Positions 33,671 to 42,308 are shown, numbered from the stretch's first letter. The stretch: 64,000 nt of DNA from Muribaculaceae bacterium (GCA_017621225.1 JAGATN010000003.1:28234-92233), one strand, 5' to 3'. Numbers and translations: made by a program. The notes: a model not told the origin generated them from the sequence alone.

Positions 33671-35269
33671 GTGAAGTACTTTAAATCTTTCCTATTATTG
33701 TGTATACTTTGGATGTCAGCATACGTTCATGCCGAACATAACGATCGCAATAAACAGCCCACGAGCCTGTCGGAAGCATTGAGCGAATTCGACAGGGCCG
33801 TAAACAACCGCTTTGAGTACGAATCTGCAAATTTCAATCGAATAGATTCGATGAAACGATTAATCGAAAAAGCGGAAACCGACTCGCTGCGACTCAACCT
33901 GATTGAAACGGTGGGCCGAAGCTATCGCGGCGTGCAGATCGACTCCGCATTAAGATATTTCACCATCGGACGCGATATGGCCTTATCGCTCAACGATTCG
34001 TCGCAGTACGCCAAATTCGAAGCATTGAGATGCACCCAGCTGCCACTGCTCGGCGAAGGGTTCGAGAGCATATCGAACTATATGCTCATCGACACCGGCA
34101 TGCTGAAATCGAGTTCCGACACCGCCATATATCTGCAATCGGGCGCAAACATACATTTTACGCTTGCCGGATACTACTCCGACAGCGAGATGCGCAACAA
34201 TCACATTCGCAACGGCATCGAATATGCCAAAAAACTTATCAACTACCTGCCGGAGGATTCTACGCTGACCGACATAGTGCTTGCCCATCTCTATTTCTAT
34301 CAGGGAAAGAGTGCGCTCGTAGAGGCTATGCTCAACGACATTCTCGACTACACGCCGCAAAACACGCCATATTTCGGATTTGCGGCATGGATGCTCGGCA
34401 ATCATTACTACCGGACGAAAGACTATCCGGACGCCTTATATTATATGACATTGGCGGCAATACACGAGCTAAAGTCAGGTCAGCTGAAGGGATCGGCGCT
34501 ATATAAGCTCGGAATGATGATGCTCGAGCAGGGCAACATTGAGCGTGGTCAGCTCTGCATATCGCTGGCACTGGAAAACTCGGTGCGCAGCGGCGAAAAG
34601 ATACGCACCATGCAGTCGGGCGAATATGTGCCGATGCTCACTAACGGATTCAACAAAAAGAGCAAAAAGCTGATAATATGGATATCGGTATGCGTCGCGC
34701 TGCTGTTGCTGTCGACAACCGGCGTTATATTGCTGGTGCGCCGACTCCAAAAAGCTCGTTCGAAAATCGAAGAAATGAAGGAAATAGTTTCGGATGCCGA
34801 TTATATGAAGGGCACGTACATAAGCCAATTTCTCAATCTCTGCTCGATATACATGGAAAAGCTCGAGGAATTCAACCGTGTGGCCCGACGAAAAATCACG
34901 GCCGGGCAAATCGACGACCTGTATGCCCTGTTGAAATCGGGCAAGATGCTCGACGAACAGAGCACTCTGTTTTACGAAATATTCGACAACGCATTTCTAC
35001 ACGTATACCCCACGTTCATCGACGAGGTAAACGCCCTGCTGCAAAAAGACAAGCAGATAATCGTAACATCGCCGAAGCACCTCACCACGGAGCTAAGAAT
35101 ATTTGCGTTTACCCGACTGGGCATCGACGACAGCGCACAGATAGCACGATTCCTTAACCTGTCGCTCAACACCATCTACACCTACCGCAACAAAATGCGC
35201 TCGAGAGCCATTGACCGCGACACCTTCGAGGAAAGCGTAATGTCGATCGGACAAACGCACATACATTGA
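33671..35269 (+). CDS. DUF6377 membrane-spanning regulator with TPR-like ectodomain
   Basis: 532 residues, GTG start (MKYFKSFLLLCILW) forming a signal peptide. Residues about 40-330 are TPR-like helical repeats predicted to be periplasmic. One transmembrane helix (KKLIIWISVCVALLLLSTTG) is near 345, then a coiled-coil and a cytoplasmic C-terminus ending in an HTH-like segment: LRIFAFTRLGIDDSAQIARFLNLSLNTIYTYRNKM. This is the DUF6377 layout of Bacteroidetes and suggests a one-protein signal transducer that binds DNA from the membrane. Target genes and ligand unknown. Confidence 0.78.
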   Translation: MKYFKSFLLLCILWMSAYVHAEHNDRNKQPTSLSEALSEFDRAVNNRFEYESANFNRIDSMKRLIEKAETDSLRLNLIETVGRSYRGVQIDSALRYFTIGRDMALSLNDSSQYAKFEALRCTQLPLLGEGFESISNYMLIDTGMLKSSSDTAIYLQSGANIHFTLAGYYSDSEMRNNHIRNGIEYAKKLINYLPEDSTLTDIVLAHLYFYQGKSALVEAMLNDILDYTPQNTPYFGFAAWMLGNHYYRTKDYPDALYYMTLAAIHELKSGQLKGSALYKLGMMMLEQGNIERGQLCISLALENSVRSGEKIRTMQSGEYVPMLTNGFNKKSKKLIIWISVCVALLLLSTTGVILLVRRLQKARSKIEEMKEIVSDADYMKGTYISQFLNLCSIYMEKLEEFNRVARRKITAGQIDDLYALLKSGKMLDEQSTLFYEIFDNAFLHVYPTFIDEVNALLQKDKQIIVTSPKHLTTELRIFAFTRLGIDDSAQIARFLNLSLNTIYTYRNKMRSRAIDRDTFEESVMSIGQTHIH

Positions 35270-35316
35270 TACGTTGCCGCAACAGGCACCGGCACAATCA
35301 TCCCTATATAATGATA

Positions 35317-35346
35317 GGAAGTCGCCAACCAAGGTTGACGACTTCC
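35317..35346. terminator. Hairpin between convergent DUF6377 and fba genes
   Basis: GGAAGTCG (35317-35324) and CGACTTCC (35339-35346) with an inner CAACC/GGTTG pairing. No strong T tract on either side. Confidence 0.5.
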
Positions 35347-35378
35347 ATATCAATCAAAACTTTATTTGAATTCTTTTT

Positions 35379-36377
35379 TTATTCGGCTTTGCCGGCGCTT
35401 CCAAGCACGTTTTCGATTTTGTGCTTGTAAAGTTTTTCCATTTCGTCGCGAGCCGGGCCGAGATATTTGCGCGGGTCAAATTCACCGGGTTTTTCAGCAA
35501 ATACCTTACGAACGGCAGCAGTCATGGCGAGACGGCTGTCAGAGTCGATGTTGATCTTGCAAACGGCGCTCTTTGCAGCCTTGCGCAATTCTTCTTCAGG
35601 TATGCCGATGGCATCGGGCAACTTGCCACCATACTGATTGATGGTGTCAACGTATTCCTGGGGAACTGACGAAGAACCGTGAAGCACGATGGGGAATCCG
35701 GGGAGTTCCTTCATAACGTCGTCAAGCACGTTGAATGCCAATGGCGGGGGAACAAGACGTCCTTCAGCGTTGCGAGTGCACTGTTCGGGAGTGAATTTGT
35801 AAGCACCGTGCGAAGTACCAATTGAAATTGCGAGGCTATCGCAACCGGTACGAGTAGCGAAATCAACTACTTCGGCGGGGTCGGTGTATGTGTGGTGATC
35901 GGCAGAAACTTCGTCTTCCACGCCGGCAAGCACACCAAGTTCACCCTCTACGGTTACGTCATATTGGTGAGCGTAATCAACAACCTTCTTAGTGAGGGCT
36001 ACGTTTTCTTCGTAAGGAAGATGAGAACCGTCAATCATAACCGATGAGAAACCGTTGTCGATGCATGACTTGCAAAGTTCGAAGCTGTCACCATGGTCAA
36101 GATGAAGCACGATTTGAGGATGTTCCCAACCGAGCTCTTTAGCGTAAGCTACCGCACCCTGAGCCATATAGCGCAACAATGTTGCGTTTGCGTAGTTGCG
36201 GGCACCTTTCGATACTTGGAGAATCACGGGCGACTTTTCTTCAGCGGCAGCCTTGATTATGGCCTGAAGCTGCTCCATGTTGTTGAAGTTGAAAGCCGGG
36301 ATGGCATAACCGCCTTTGATTGCTTTGGCAAACATCTCACGTGTGTTCACCAAGCCTAAGTCTTTATAACTTACCAT
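35379..36377 (-). CDS. fba: Class II fructose-bisphosphate aldolase
   Basis: 332 residues. It cleaves fructose-1,6-bisphosphate to DHAP and glyceraldehyde-3-phosphate in glycolysis. Metal and catalytic motifs: LHLDHGDSFE (Asp94, His95), VEGELGVLAG, LAISIGTSHGAYKF and VLHGSSSVPQEYV. The N-terminus MVSYKDLGLVNTREMF and the extended C-terminus match the Bacteroidetes class IIB enzymes. Codon use appears more optimised than in neighbouring genes, consistent with high expression. Confidence 0.95.
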   Translation of the reverse strand: MVSYKDLGLVNTREMFAKAIKGGYAIPAFNFNNMEQLQAIIKAAAEEKSPVILQVSKGARNYANATLLRYMAQGAVAYAKELGWEHPQIVLHLDHGDSFELCKSCIDNGFSSVMIDGSHLPYEENVALTKKVVDYAHQYDVTVEGELGVLAGVEDEVSADHHTYTDPAEVVDFATRTGCDSLAISIGTSHGAYKFTPEQCTRNAEGRLVPPPLAFNVLDDVMKELPGFPIVLHGSSSVPQEYVDTINQYGGKLPDAIGIPEEELRKAAKSAVCKINIDSDSRLAMTAAVRKVFAEKPGEFDPRKYLGPARDEMEKLYKHKIENVLGSAGKAE

Positions 36378-36425
36378 TTAGCTTTATTATTTAGTGAATA
36401 ATGTTTTGATATTTTTATATCGCTA

Positions 36426-36433
36426 CAAATTTA
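36426..36433 (-). promoter_or_regulatory. -7 box for fba
   Basis: Minus strand TAAATTTG, about 49 bases before the fba ATG. Confidence 0.5.
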
Positions 36434-36505
36434 AGCAAAATAATCGACAAATGAGGGCTATGACGCTCCATTTTTCAACTTTTGACAATGTAACCGCATG
36501 CTTTG

Positions 36506-37294
36506 CTACTTTTTAAGATGAATGTAGCCCTGAACGCAGCCCACAAACAAAGCCCCGCCCAAAATGTTGCCTATGGTAGCCGGAACGAGATTCGACAATA
36601 TCATGTCGCCCACCGTCACTTCAGCGCCCTCGAGCATGCCGCACGGTATGAAAAACATATTGGCTATGGAGTGCTCATATCCAAATACCACGAACGCCAT
36701 CACGGGCCACCAACATCCCATTATCTTATCGACCAGCGTATGCCCCGACAATGCAAGCCATACGGCAAGGCATACGCACCAGTTGGCCCCGATGCCCTTT
36801 ACAAGCACCGTGAGCCACGGCATGGATATCTTGGCTTTGGCAATGCCGGTTACGGCCTCATGATAAGGCGACGATGCCGTGAGCCCCACATAGTAGACAA
36901 ACAGATACGTAAACGCCAATGCCCCTACGAGATTGCCGAGATAAACCAACGTCCAGTTTTTAGCAATCTTCCATGCTCCGTAATGCCCCTTCATATATGC
37001 CGGAACGAGCAAGGCATTATTGCCGGTAAACAATTCGGCACCGAGCACTACCACCAGTATCAGCCCCACGGGGAACATGCATCCGCTCAACAATCGCTGA
37101 AGCGACGGATTTTCAGCCGTGAGACCCGGAAATCCGAAACCCACTATCACCGACAGGATTCCGCCGAGCGATATGTAACATCCGGCCATGACGGACTGCA
37201 TAAAGAAGCGGCCCATGCTGTTCATAGTTTCCACTTTACGGCAACCGGCGGCAACGGTAGCTTCGGTTATCTCCTTGGGGGTTCGCAATTCCAT
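36506..37294 (-). CDS. Formate/nitrite transporter family channel
   Basis: 262 residues from ATG 37294 (MELRTPKEITEATVAAG). Six helices in the FNT pentameric channel fold; conserved GAELFTGN and NWCVCLAVWLALSG loops are visible, along with FVVFGYEHSIANMFFIP carrying the His that gates FocA/NirC. It would move formate, nitrite or hydrosulfide across the inner membrane. It stands alone between fba and a barrel-protein operon and has its own -7 box. Confidence 0.92.
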   Translation of the reverse strand: MELRTPKEITEATVAAGCRKVETMNSMGRFFMQSVMAGCYISLGGILSVIVGFGFPGLTAENPSLQRLLSGCMFPVGLILVVVLGAELFTGNNALLVPAYMKGHYGAWKIAKNWTLVYLGNLVGALAFTYLFVYYVGLTASSPYHEAVTGIAKAKISMPWLTVLVKGIGANWCVCLAVWLALSGHTLVDKIMGCWWPVMAFVVFGYEHSIANMFFIPCGMLEGAEVTVGDMILSNLVPATIGNILGGALFVGCVQGYIHLKK

Positions 37295-37350
37295 AGTCGT
37301 GTATATCGTTTTCAAAATGCAGTGATGGCGCAACGACGTCATCGGAATTG

Positions 37351-37358
37351 CAAAGTTA
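37351..37358 (-). promoter_or_regulatory. -7 box for the FNT channel gene
   Basis: Minus strand TAACTTTG, about 57 bases before the ATG at 37294. Confidence 0.5.
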
Positions 37359-37373
37359 TTACTTTTCTTTCAA

Positions 37374-37429
37374 TTAGAGGTTGTTTGCTTTTGACTTATG
37401 CTTCATAAAGTTAAATGTAAACAACCTCT
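37374..37429. repeat. Inverted copies of the dispersed 13-bp motif
   Basis: TTAGAGGTTGTTT at 37374-37386 and AAACAACCTCT at 37419-37429 form an 11-bp stem with a 33-base loop, placed just after the stop of the barrel-protein operon and before the FNT promoter. It may double as a terminator. Confidence 0.6.
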
Positions 37430-37432
37430 TAG

Positions 37433-38323
37433 TTACCAAAAACAGATCAAACCGGTGGAAAACGGCCTGAATTCGGGCTGTCCGGCACCCTGAAGCACCG
37501 TCATCGGAGAATAACGCGCATACACGCCGACAAATCCGCACAAGCGCGCCATGACAATGTAGTCGATGGAAAATTTGCGCTGCCCCACATGGTCGTAACT
37601 CTCTTTCGATTTATGCCCCATGGCATCGCGCCACCGGGTTTTGATGCTTGCATGGCCATTGTAATTGAATATGGCGCCAATGCTTAGTTGCGCATTTTCG
37701 CCAAGCACCTTGAATCCTAGGTTCTGACGATAAAGCACAGGAAAGCCCATGCTAAACACCTTCAATCGCGAATCATATGCCACCGCGCCTTCGGGATAAG
37801 GAGCCGAGCCTACTACTCCGTTTTCGAACGTCAGCCTGCGGTCGGTAGTAATCTTATAGTTGCGCCAATCGAAGCCGATGCCTACCGATATGGAACTTCT
37901 AAGGCTAAAAATATCGTACGAAACGCTCAGTGCGTTGAGCCATGAAATTTCGAGCGATTTGCCCATCTCAAAGCCCATTCCATCGGGAGCGCCACAGGCA
38001 TTTGTCCAACCGATGCCGGGGCCGCCCATTCTCAAGCTCCATTTGTCGACATTGTATCGGTCTTCCTTCAGTATCGAACGCCAGAATCGCGATTTCACCG
38101 TCACGTCACTGTCGAACGACTCCGAATATGTCACCATGGCCAACGAATCGCCTTTCGAGCCATTAATCTGCAATTCAAAGCCATCGGGGCTCTCCTTTAT
38201 TATAACATTGCGTGCACCGTTTACCGAGAGCACGGTGTCGGGGTCGGTAGCCGTTGCATTGGCACAAATCGAGGATGCCATTGCCAAAGCGACCATAAAT
38301 ATGTTTCTGATCATCATATCCAT
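37433..38323 (-). CDS. Predicted outer-membrane beta-barrel protein
   Basis: 296 residues with a signal peptide ending near CANATATD. After a short N-terminal beta domain (DTVLSVNGARNVIIKESPDGFELQI shortened here to its idea: a DTV...NVIIKxxxG pattern) the protein is strand-rich with alternating aromatic residues and ends FSTGLICFW. It resembles the neighbour at 38345 in architecture: both open DTVxxxxxxxNVxVIKxG, contain GPGIGW/GPLF-like loops, and close YARYSPMTVLQ / YVRYVPVSMFK followed by a strand. Last gene of the sigma-factor operon; function not recognised. Confidence 0.6.
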   Translation of the reverse strand: MDMMIRNIFMVALAMASSICANATATDPDTVLSVNGARNVIIKESPDGFELQINGSKGDSLAMVTYSESFDSDVTVKSRFWRSILKEDRYNVDKWSLRMGGPGIGWTNACGAPDGMGFEMGKSLEISWLNALSVSYDIFSLRSSISVGIGFDWRNYKITTDRRLTFENGVVGSAPYPEGAVAYDSRLKVFSMGFPVLYRQNLGFKVLGENAQLSIGAIFNYNGHASIKTRWRDAMGHKSKESYDHVGQRKFSIDYIVMARLCGFVGVYARYSPMTVLQGAGQPEFRPFSTGLICFW

Positions 38324-38344
38324 TAAATTTTTTCTTTTTCCACT

Positions 38345-39205
38345 TTAAAAACCCATTGTCACGCCTATCGAGAGCGTCTTGAAGCTCGGACCATACTGAG
38401 CCTTAAACATACTGACAGGTACGTATCGCACATAAACGCCTATGTTGTCAACAGAACCTACCGCCGCATACAGCTCGGGGGTAAGCATGCGCTGATGCAG
38501 GCCCTTGAAGTCGATGCTGTAACGCGTGTCGCCAATGCAATAGTTGTAAAAAGCCTTGGTGTAAAAATTCAAATCCATCACTACGCCAAGCGAAAATCCG
38601 AGCGAACGGTATATTTTTTGAGTAATCACAAACGGCACCTGAACGCTCCATGAACGTATGCGTCCGTGATGTTCGTCGATATTTTCTGCATCGATGGGCA
38701 CGGTAACGAGCTTGTCGCCCTGCTTGTCAAGCGACCATCCGGCGCCTACCGACATCTGACGATACGCTATTCCGAATCCTACGCCAAACGACGGACCTTT
38801 GTACCACGGAGTGTAATCCACGCCCAACAGACGGCCTATGCCGAATTGCCATGAGTCTTTTATTGCGCCGCCACCCTCGAGCACAAACAATGGTCCGGCA
38901 TAAAAATCGCTGCTCACGCATTTAGTCTTTTTCCACGGCCGGTTAACGAACGGAATCTTCATATCGTACGACAAGTCTTTCAACTCATAGTCCGACTTAT
39001 CGTCGGCCATGACATACGAGTAGTTAAACCGCTCGTCATTTCCCCGACCTTCCACTTTCACCTCAACGGAAGTGCCGTTTTTTATCACCTTCACATTATG
39101 AGGCTTTTCGATGCAAACCACCGTATCGGCCGGTATGCTGTCGTTAACGGCGCCGGCCGCAAGACATCCCGCAAAAATAAGCGACACAAAAACTAATGCT
39201 CTCAT
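38345..39205 (-). CDS. Predicted outer-membrane beta-barrel protein, relative of the next gene
   Basis: 286 residues from ATG 39205 (MRALVFVSLIFAGCLAAG); an ATG at 39247 overlapping the previous stop (ATGA) is an equally plausible start. Signal peptide, possible lipobox FAGC. The body matches the following gene at several points (DTVVCIEKPHNVKVIKNG start, GVGFGIAYRQMSVGAGW, GVYVRYVPVSMFK, FKTLSIGVTMGF end), so the two look like an ancient duplication. Likely a small outer-membrane barrel; function unknown. Confidence 0.6.
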   Translation of the reverse strand: MRALVFVSLIFAGCLAAGAVNDSIPADTVVCIEKPHNVKVIKNGTSVEVKVEGRGNDERFNYSYVMADDKSDYELKDLSYDMKIPFVNRPWKKTKCVSSDFYAGPLFVLEGGGAIKDSWQFGIGRLLGVDYTPWYKGPSFGVGFGIAYRQMSVGAGWSLDKQGDKLVTVPIDAENIDEHHGRIRSWSVQVPFVITQKIYRSLGFSLGVVMDLNFYTKAFYNYCIGDTRYSIDFKGLHQRMLTPELYAAVGSVDNIGVYVRYVPVSMFKAQYGPSFKTLSIGVTMGF

Positions 39206-39243
39206 ATATTCTCTCAATTTAACAGTTGCACACATAGCAAATT

Positions 39244-39702
39244 TCATTTGGTTATCATTTTCTTTATTTTCCGAGCTCCGGCCCGGCCCTCCATATACAA
39301 TATTATTATCTTATCGCCCTTTTTCATGTTATTGTTCAGATAAAACAGATAGCGATTTTTCTTGTTTTTGGGAGGCAACGAGTAAAAGCCGTAATACAGG
39401 TATCCGCCTTTATAATTCACCTCTTTATCTACCGCCGACGAGCCGTCCTTAGCCACCAGGCGCTCTATCTTCTTCTGCTCATCGGCCGACAAACCCCTAA
39501 TGGACAACCCATGGTAAATGTCAAGATCATACTGCGACAATCCGTCACCCGAAATTATCGTTTCCACGGCATTGGGATTCTCCCTGTACCGACCGTCATA
39601 CAATTCAGCCACATTCAAACCATCTTGGGCTTTTGCCGCAATAATGGCGAACGCCACCAAAACGAACGTTATCAATTGTCTGTTCATTACGCTCATACCC
39701 AT
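39244..39702 (-). CDS. DUF6108-like exported protein
   Basis: 152 residues (or 147 from the ATG at 39687). Signal peptide ending near IAAKAQ. GLNVAELYDGRYRENPNAVETIISG and the RGLSADEQKKIERLV segment resemble the Bacteroidetes DUF6108 family, usually encoded right after an ECF sigma/anti-sigma pair as here. The C-terminus is basic (GARKIKKMITK). It begins within two bases of the anti-sigma stop. Function unknown; an envelope role under ECF control is inferred. Confidence 0.65.
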   Translation of the reverse strand: MGMSVMNRQLITFVLVAFAIIAAKAQDGLNVAELYDGRYRENPNAVETIISGDGLSQYDLDIYHGLSIRGLSADEQKKIERLVAKDGSSAVDKEVNYKGGYLYYGFYSLPPKNKKNRYLFYLNNNMKKGDKIIILYMEGRAGARKIKKMITK

Positions 39703-39703
39703 A

Positions 39704-40168
39704 TCAGTTTAGTTCGTTAAATACATCCGATACTTCCGAAAACTGTCCGGCCACTTCTTCGTTTACCTCATTGGCCGCCACGCCGAGCATTGCCAATTCG
39801 TCAGCCACCATGGCCATCACCTCGTTGCGATCCGACACTTCCTTGCCGCCCACATATGCCATGTATTCGCCATATTCGGGCTTGACAATGAACGTGGTGC
39901 CCACCACCGCAATAAGTCCGGTAACCACTGCCGCCCTCGCCAACCGGCCCAACAACGGGTTTCGTCGAGGCATTGCAATCTCGCGAGCCGCCACTTTACC
40001 TGATGGGAACGACAAGTAACCCATTACGGCCCGAGCTTCGTCGATTTTATCGCCGCTAAGCGACATATCCGACAGCAGCCTGCGAAGCGTCCGCTCCTCG
40101 TCAAGCGAAGTCGCGCCTTCAAAATAGCGGTCGATAAGCTCGTTTATGTCGTGGTTATCAATTTTCAT
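39704..40168 (-). CDS. Putative anti-sigma factor, single-pass membrane protein
   Basis: 154 residues. The N-terminal INELIDRYFEGATSLDEERTLRRLL segment has the ASD-like helical pattern of Bacteroidetes anti-sigma factors. One transmembrane helix (ARAAVVTGLIAVVGTTFIV) sits at about 77-95, followed by a short periplasmic acidic tail without a FecR domain. Its ATG overlaps the sigma-factor stop by four bases. It probably holds the ECF sigma at the membrane until an envelope signal releases it. Confidence 0.75.
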   Translation of the reverse strand: MKIDNHDINELIDRYFEGATSLDEERTLRRLLSDMSLSGDKIDEARAVMGYLSFPSGKVAAREIAMPRRNPLLGRLARAAVVTGLIAVVGTTFIVKPEYGEYMAYVGGKEVSDRNEVMAMVADELAMLGVAANEVNEEVAGQFSEVSDVFNELN

Positions 40169-40674
40169 TTTTGTCTATATTTTATGTAACATTCTCTTAC
40201 CGTGTTTCGAGCTCGGCTCAAAATCATCCTTACGTTGGCTTCGGATAGCGAGTAATGGCAAGCTATCTCCTCTATCGAATATCCGTAACGATCGCGCATA
40301 TACAATATCGAGCATTGCCGCTCCGTAAGCTCGCGCTCTATTATCCGAGTCACGTCGGCCAGACGCTCGGCCTTGGCGCTTTCGTCATCGTCGTCGACCA
40401 TGGAAGCATCGCTTATGTCGGTGGAATCGCCCACCGGATCTTCGCGGCGCGACGACCGACGCCTCAGATAATCGATGCCCATATTGCGCACGGCCATCAC
40501 TGCCAGTCCTTCGGCTTCGCGCTCCGATGCCATATCGTCGCGCTTTTGCCATAGCTTAAAGAAAACGTCCTGCAACACATCGGCGGCATCGTCGTCGCCT
40601 ACGAGTCCTTTTGCCTTCGCCATAAGGCGAGGCTTCAAGCGCAAAAATACCGATGTGAACAGTTCTGCTTTCAT
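40165..40674 (-). CDS. ECF-family RNA polymerase sigma factor
   Basis: 169 residues from ATG 40674 (MKAELFTSVFL). Region 2 contains DVLQDVFFKLWQKR, and region 4 has LTERQCSILYMRDRYGYSIEEIACHYSLSEANVRMILSRAR, a standard HTH. An acidic linker (DSTDISDASMVDDDDESA) separates them. It begins an operon with an anti-sigma, DUF6108 and two related barrel proteins, so those envelope proteins are the likely regulon core. The 14-bp hairpin terminator of hpf lies 54 bp upstream, so it has its own, unrecognised promoter. Confidence 0.92.
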   Translation of the reverse strand: MKAELFTSVFLRLKPRLMAKAKGLVGDDDAADVLQDVFFKLWQKRDDMASEREAEGLAVMAVRNMGIDYLRRRSSRREDPVGDSTDISDASMVDDDDESAKAERLADVTRIIERELTERQCSILYMRDRYGYSIEEIACHYSLSEANVRMILSRARNTVRECYIKYRQK

Positions 40675-40727
40675 TAATAATCCTCGGGGCTCTACCATGG
40701 CACTCCATTTTGAGAGCCCTTACACTT

Positions 40728-40764
40728 CAAAAACGCAGCGATGCTGCAAATGCAACACCGCTGC
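40728..40764 (-). terminator. Intrinsic terminator after hpf
   Basis: Minus strand 14-bp stem GCAGCGGTGTTGCA / TGCAGCATCGCTGC (G-U pairs allowed) with a two-base loop, 40735-40764, then GTTTTTG. Confidence 0.8.
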
Positions 40765-40979
40765 TTAAAAAAATTTCAAAATTCATATGCAGGATCATAA
40801 CCCTACAATCGAACTTAGAAACTGTTTTAAAATTTATTTTGTCTTGTCATTGAGGTCTTTGTCGGCATCTTGTTGATATTTATTCAGTCATTATGGAACC
40901 CCATAACTCATTCATAAATATCAAAAATCTACTTGACAAATCCTCTCAATTCCTTCGACAAATAAATTTAAACAGTTTC

Positions 40980-41273
40980 TTACTTTTTTGCTTTTTTCTT
41001 TTCGAGCTGACGTTCGATGGCTTCCATGCACAAATCGATGGCTTCTTCAAACGAATCAGCCACCTTGGTGGCCACCTGATCGTCCTGCTGGGGAACCATT
41101 ACCTTCACCACGGCTTCCTTGTTCATGGCCGTTTCGGGCTTAACCACTTTGAGGGTTACGTCGACTGCGCTTATATTCACGTTGTGACGCGCGAGGCGCT
41201 CCACCTTCTTGTTTATGAAATTTTCTAACTTTTCGGCAATGTCGAAATGGATGGCTTGAATTCTTACGTCCAT
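40980..41273 (-). CDS. hpf: Ribosome hibernation-promoting factor (HPF/RaiA)
   Basis: 97 residues. MDVRIQAIHFDIAEKLENFINKKVERL and the KVMVPQQDD...FEEAIDLCMEAIERQLEKKK tail match short-form HPF, which binds the 30S decoding centre in stationary phase. It begins two bases after the xer stop and the pair is closed by a terminator. In other Bacteroidales this xer-hpf pair commonly lies just before the tuf-secE region; here that region is about 22 kb away, indicating a rearrangement. Confidence 0.92.
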   Translation of the reverse strand: MDVRIQAIHFDIAEKLENFINKKVERLARHNVNISAVDVTLKVVKPETAMNKEAVVKVMVPQQDDQVATKVADSFEEAIDLCMEAIERQLEKKKAKK

Positions 41274-41274
41274 G

Positions 41275-42171
41275 TTAACCTCCTTTTTTTAGTGCACGGG
41301 GATGTGCGTGTTGATAATTTTTTTGTAAATCACGGTAAGTTATATGTGTGTACACTTGCGTCGTGGCAAGCGACTGATGTCCCAATAACTGCTGCACGGC
41401 ATTCAGATCGGCTCCGTTGTTTAGCATGTCGGTTGCAAACGAATGGCGCAATACGTGCGGGCTCATGCGCGAGGCATGCACTACGCCCTCCATTGCCTCG
41501 TGTACTATGCTGTACACCAAACGCCGGTAAAGCTTACGACCGTCAGGACGGACAAAAAAGTTGTCAGTCACGTATCCGGTGGTTTCAGTTCTAAGCGTCC
41601 GATAATGGTCGATCATCTCTGCAAGGCGTTTTCCGAATGGAATTATTCTGTCCTTATTACGCTTTCCGCGCACTTTTAGTTCACATTTTGCAGTGTCGAC
41701 ATTTGCGTCAAGCAGGTCGACGAGCTCCGAGCAGCGCACTCCGGTGGCATAAAACGTTTCGAGCACGAGCCTGTCGCGATATGAACGGAAGTCGTCGGCA
41801 TCGAGCTCGGCATCGAGCATCGCGGCCGTCTCGGCAGGCTTCACATACACCGGCAAATCTTTCGAGATCTTGGGCAATACCAAATCGAGAGCCGGATTGC
41901 GATCCGTTTTCCCTACACGCATCATATATCGATAAAATGCTCGCAGTGATTGTACTTTCCGCCTTATGGTGCGCCCCGACAAACCGCCCGAAGCCACCGA
42001 CATCATCCATTGGCGGAGGTCGGAAACCGATGCTTCTTCGGGCATAAACGGACGGCAACCTCCATCGGTGGCAAAATCGCGCCACTGTTCAAGATCCCGC
42101 CTGTATGCCGAGACGGTGAGATCAGCAAGGTTTTGCTCCCGCTTAAGATATGTAAGAAACGCATCTATCAT
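41275..42171 (-). CDS. xerC: Tyrosine recombinase XerC/XerD
   Basis: 298 residues. N-terminal SAM-like domain, then the catalytic set Arg146 (ATGVRCSEL), Lys170 region, His239-Leu-Arg242 (HVLRHSFAT), His265 (LLGHQS) and nucleophile Tyr274. Chromosome-dimer resolving Xer enzymes and integrases share this layout; the operon with hpf indicates the housekeeping Xer, not a mobile-element integrase. C versus D cannot be assigned with certainty. Confidence 0.9.
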   Translation of the reverse strand: MIDAFLTYLKREQNLADLTVSAYRRDLEQWRDFATDGGCRPFMPEEASVSDLRQWMMSVASGGLSGRTIRRKVQSLRAFYRYMMRVGKTDRNPALDLVLPKISKDLPVYVKPAETAAMLDAELDADDFRSYRDRLVLETFYATGVRCSELVDLLDANVDTAKCELKVRGKRNKDRIIPFGKRLAEMIDHYRTLRTETTGYVTDNFFVRPDGRKLYRRLVYSIVHEAMEGVVHASRMSPHVLRHSFATDMLNNGADLNAVQQLLGHQSLATTQVYTHITYRDLQKNYQHAHPRALKKGG

Positions 42172-42236
42172 GATTCACGAAGTTAACATTTAATTTTCAC
42201 AAATCCAAAGATGACAAAAAACTTTTTTATTTGCAA

Positions 42237-42284
42237 TAAAAAAAGCGAAGGCACCCGGATATGTCCGCATACCGAGTGCCTTCG
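42237..42284 (-). terminator. Intrinsic terminator after the M64 peptidase gene
   Basis: CGAAGGCAC (minus-strand end of the stem at 42246-42254) pairs with GTGCCTTCG (42276-42284); the minus strand continues CTTTTTTTATT. Confidence 0.85.
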
Positions 42285-42308
42285 TTGATTTTATGGCTTC
42301 GCGCCTTA

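Noticed and set aside
40800-40979. Possible small gene between the hpf terminator and hpf
   Set aside because: No open frame with sensible composition; it is the 3' untranslated region of hpf.
41275-42171. Tyrosine recombinase as evidence of an integrated element
   Set aside because: It is paired with hpf and has the housekeeping Xer length; no attachment repeats or cargo nearby.
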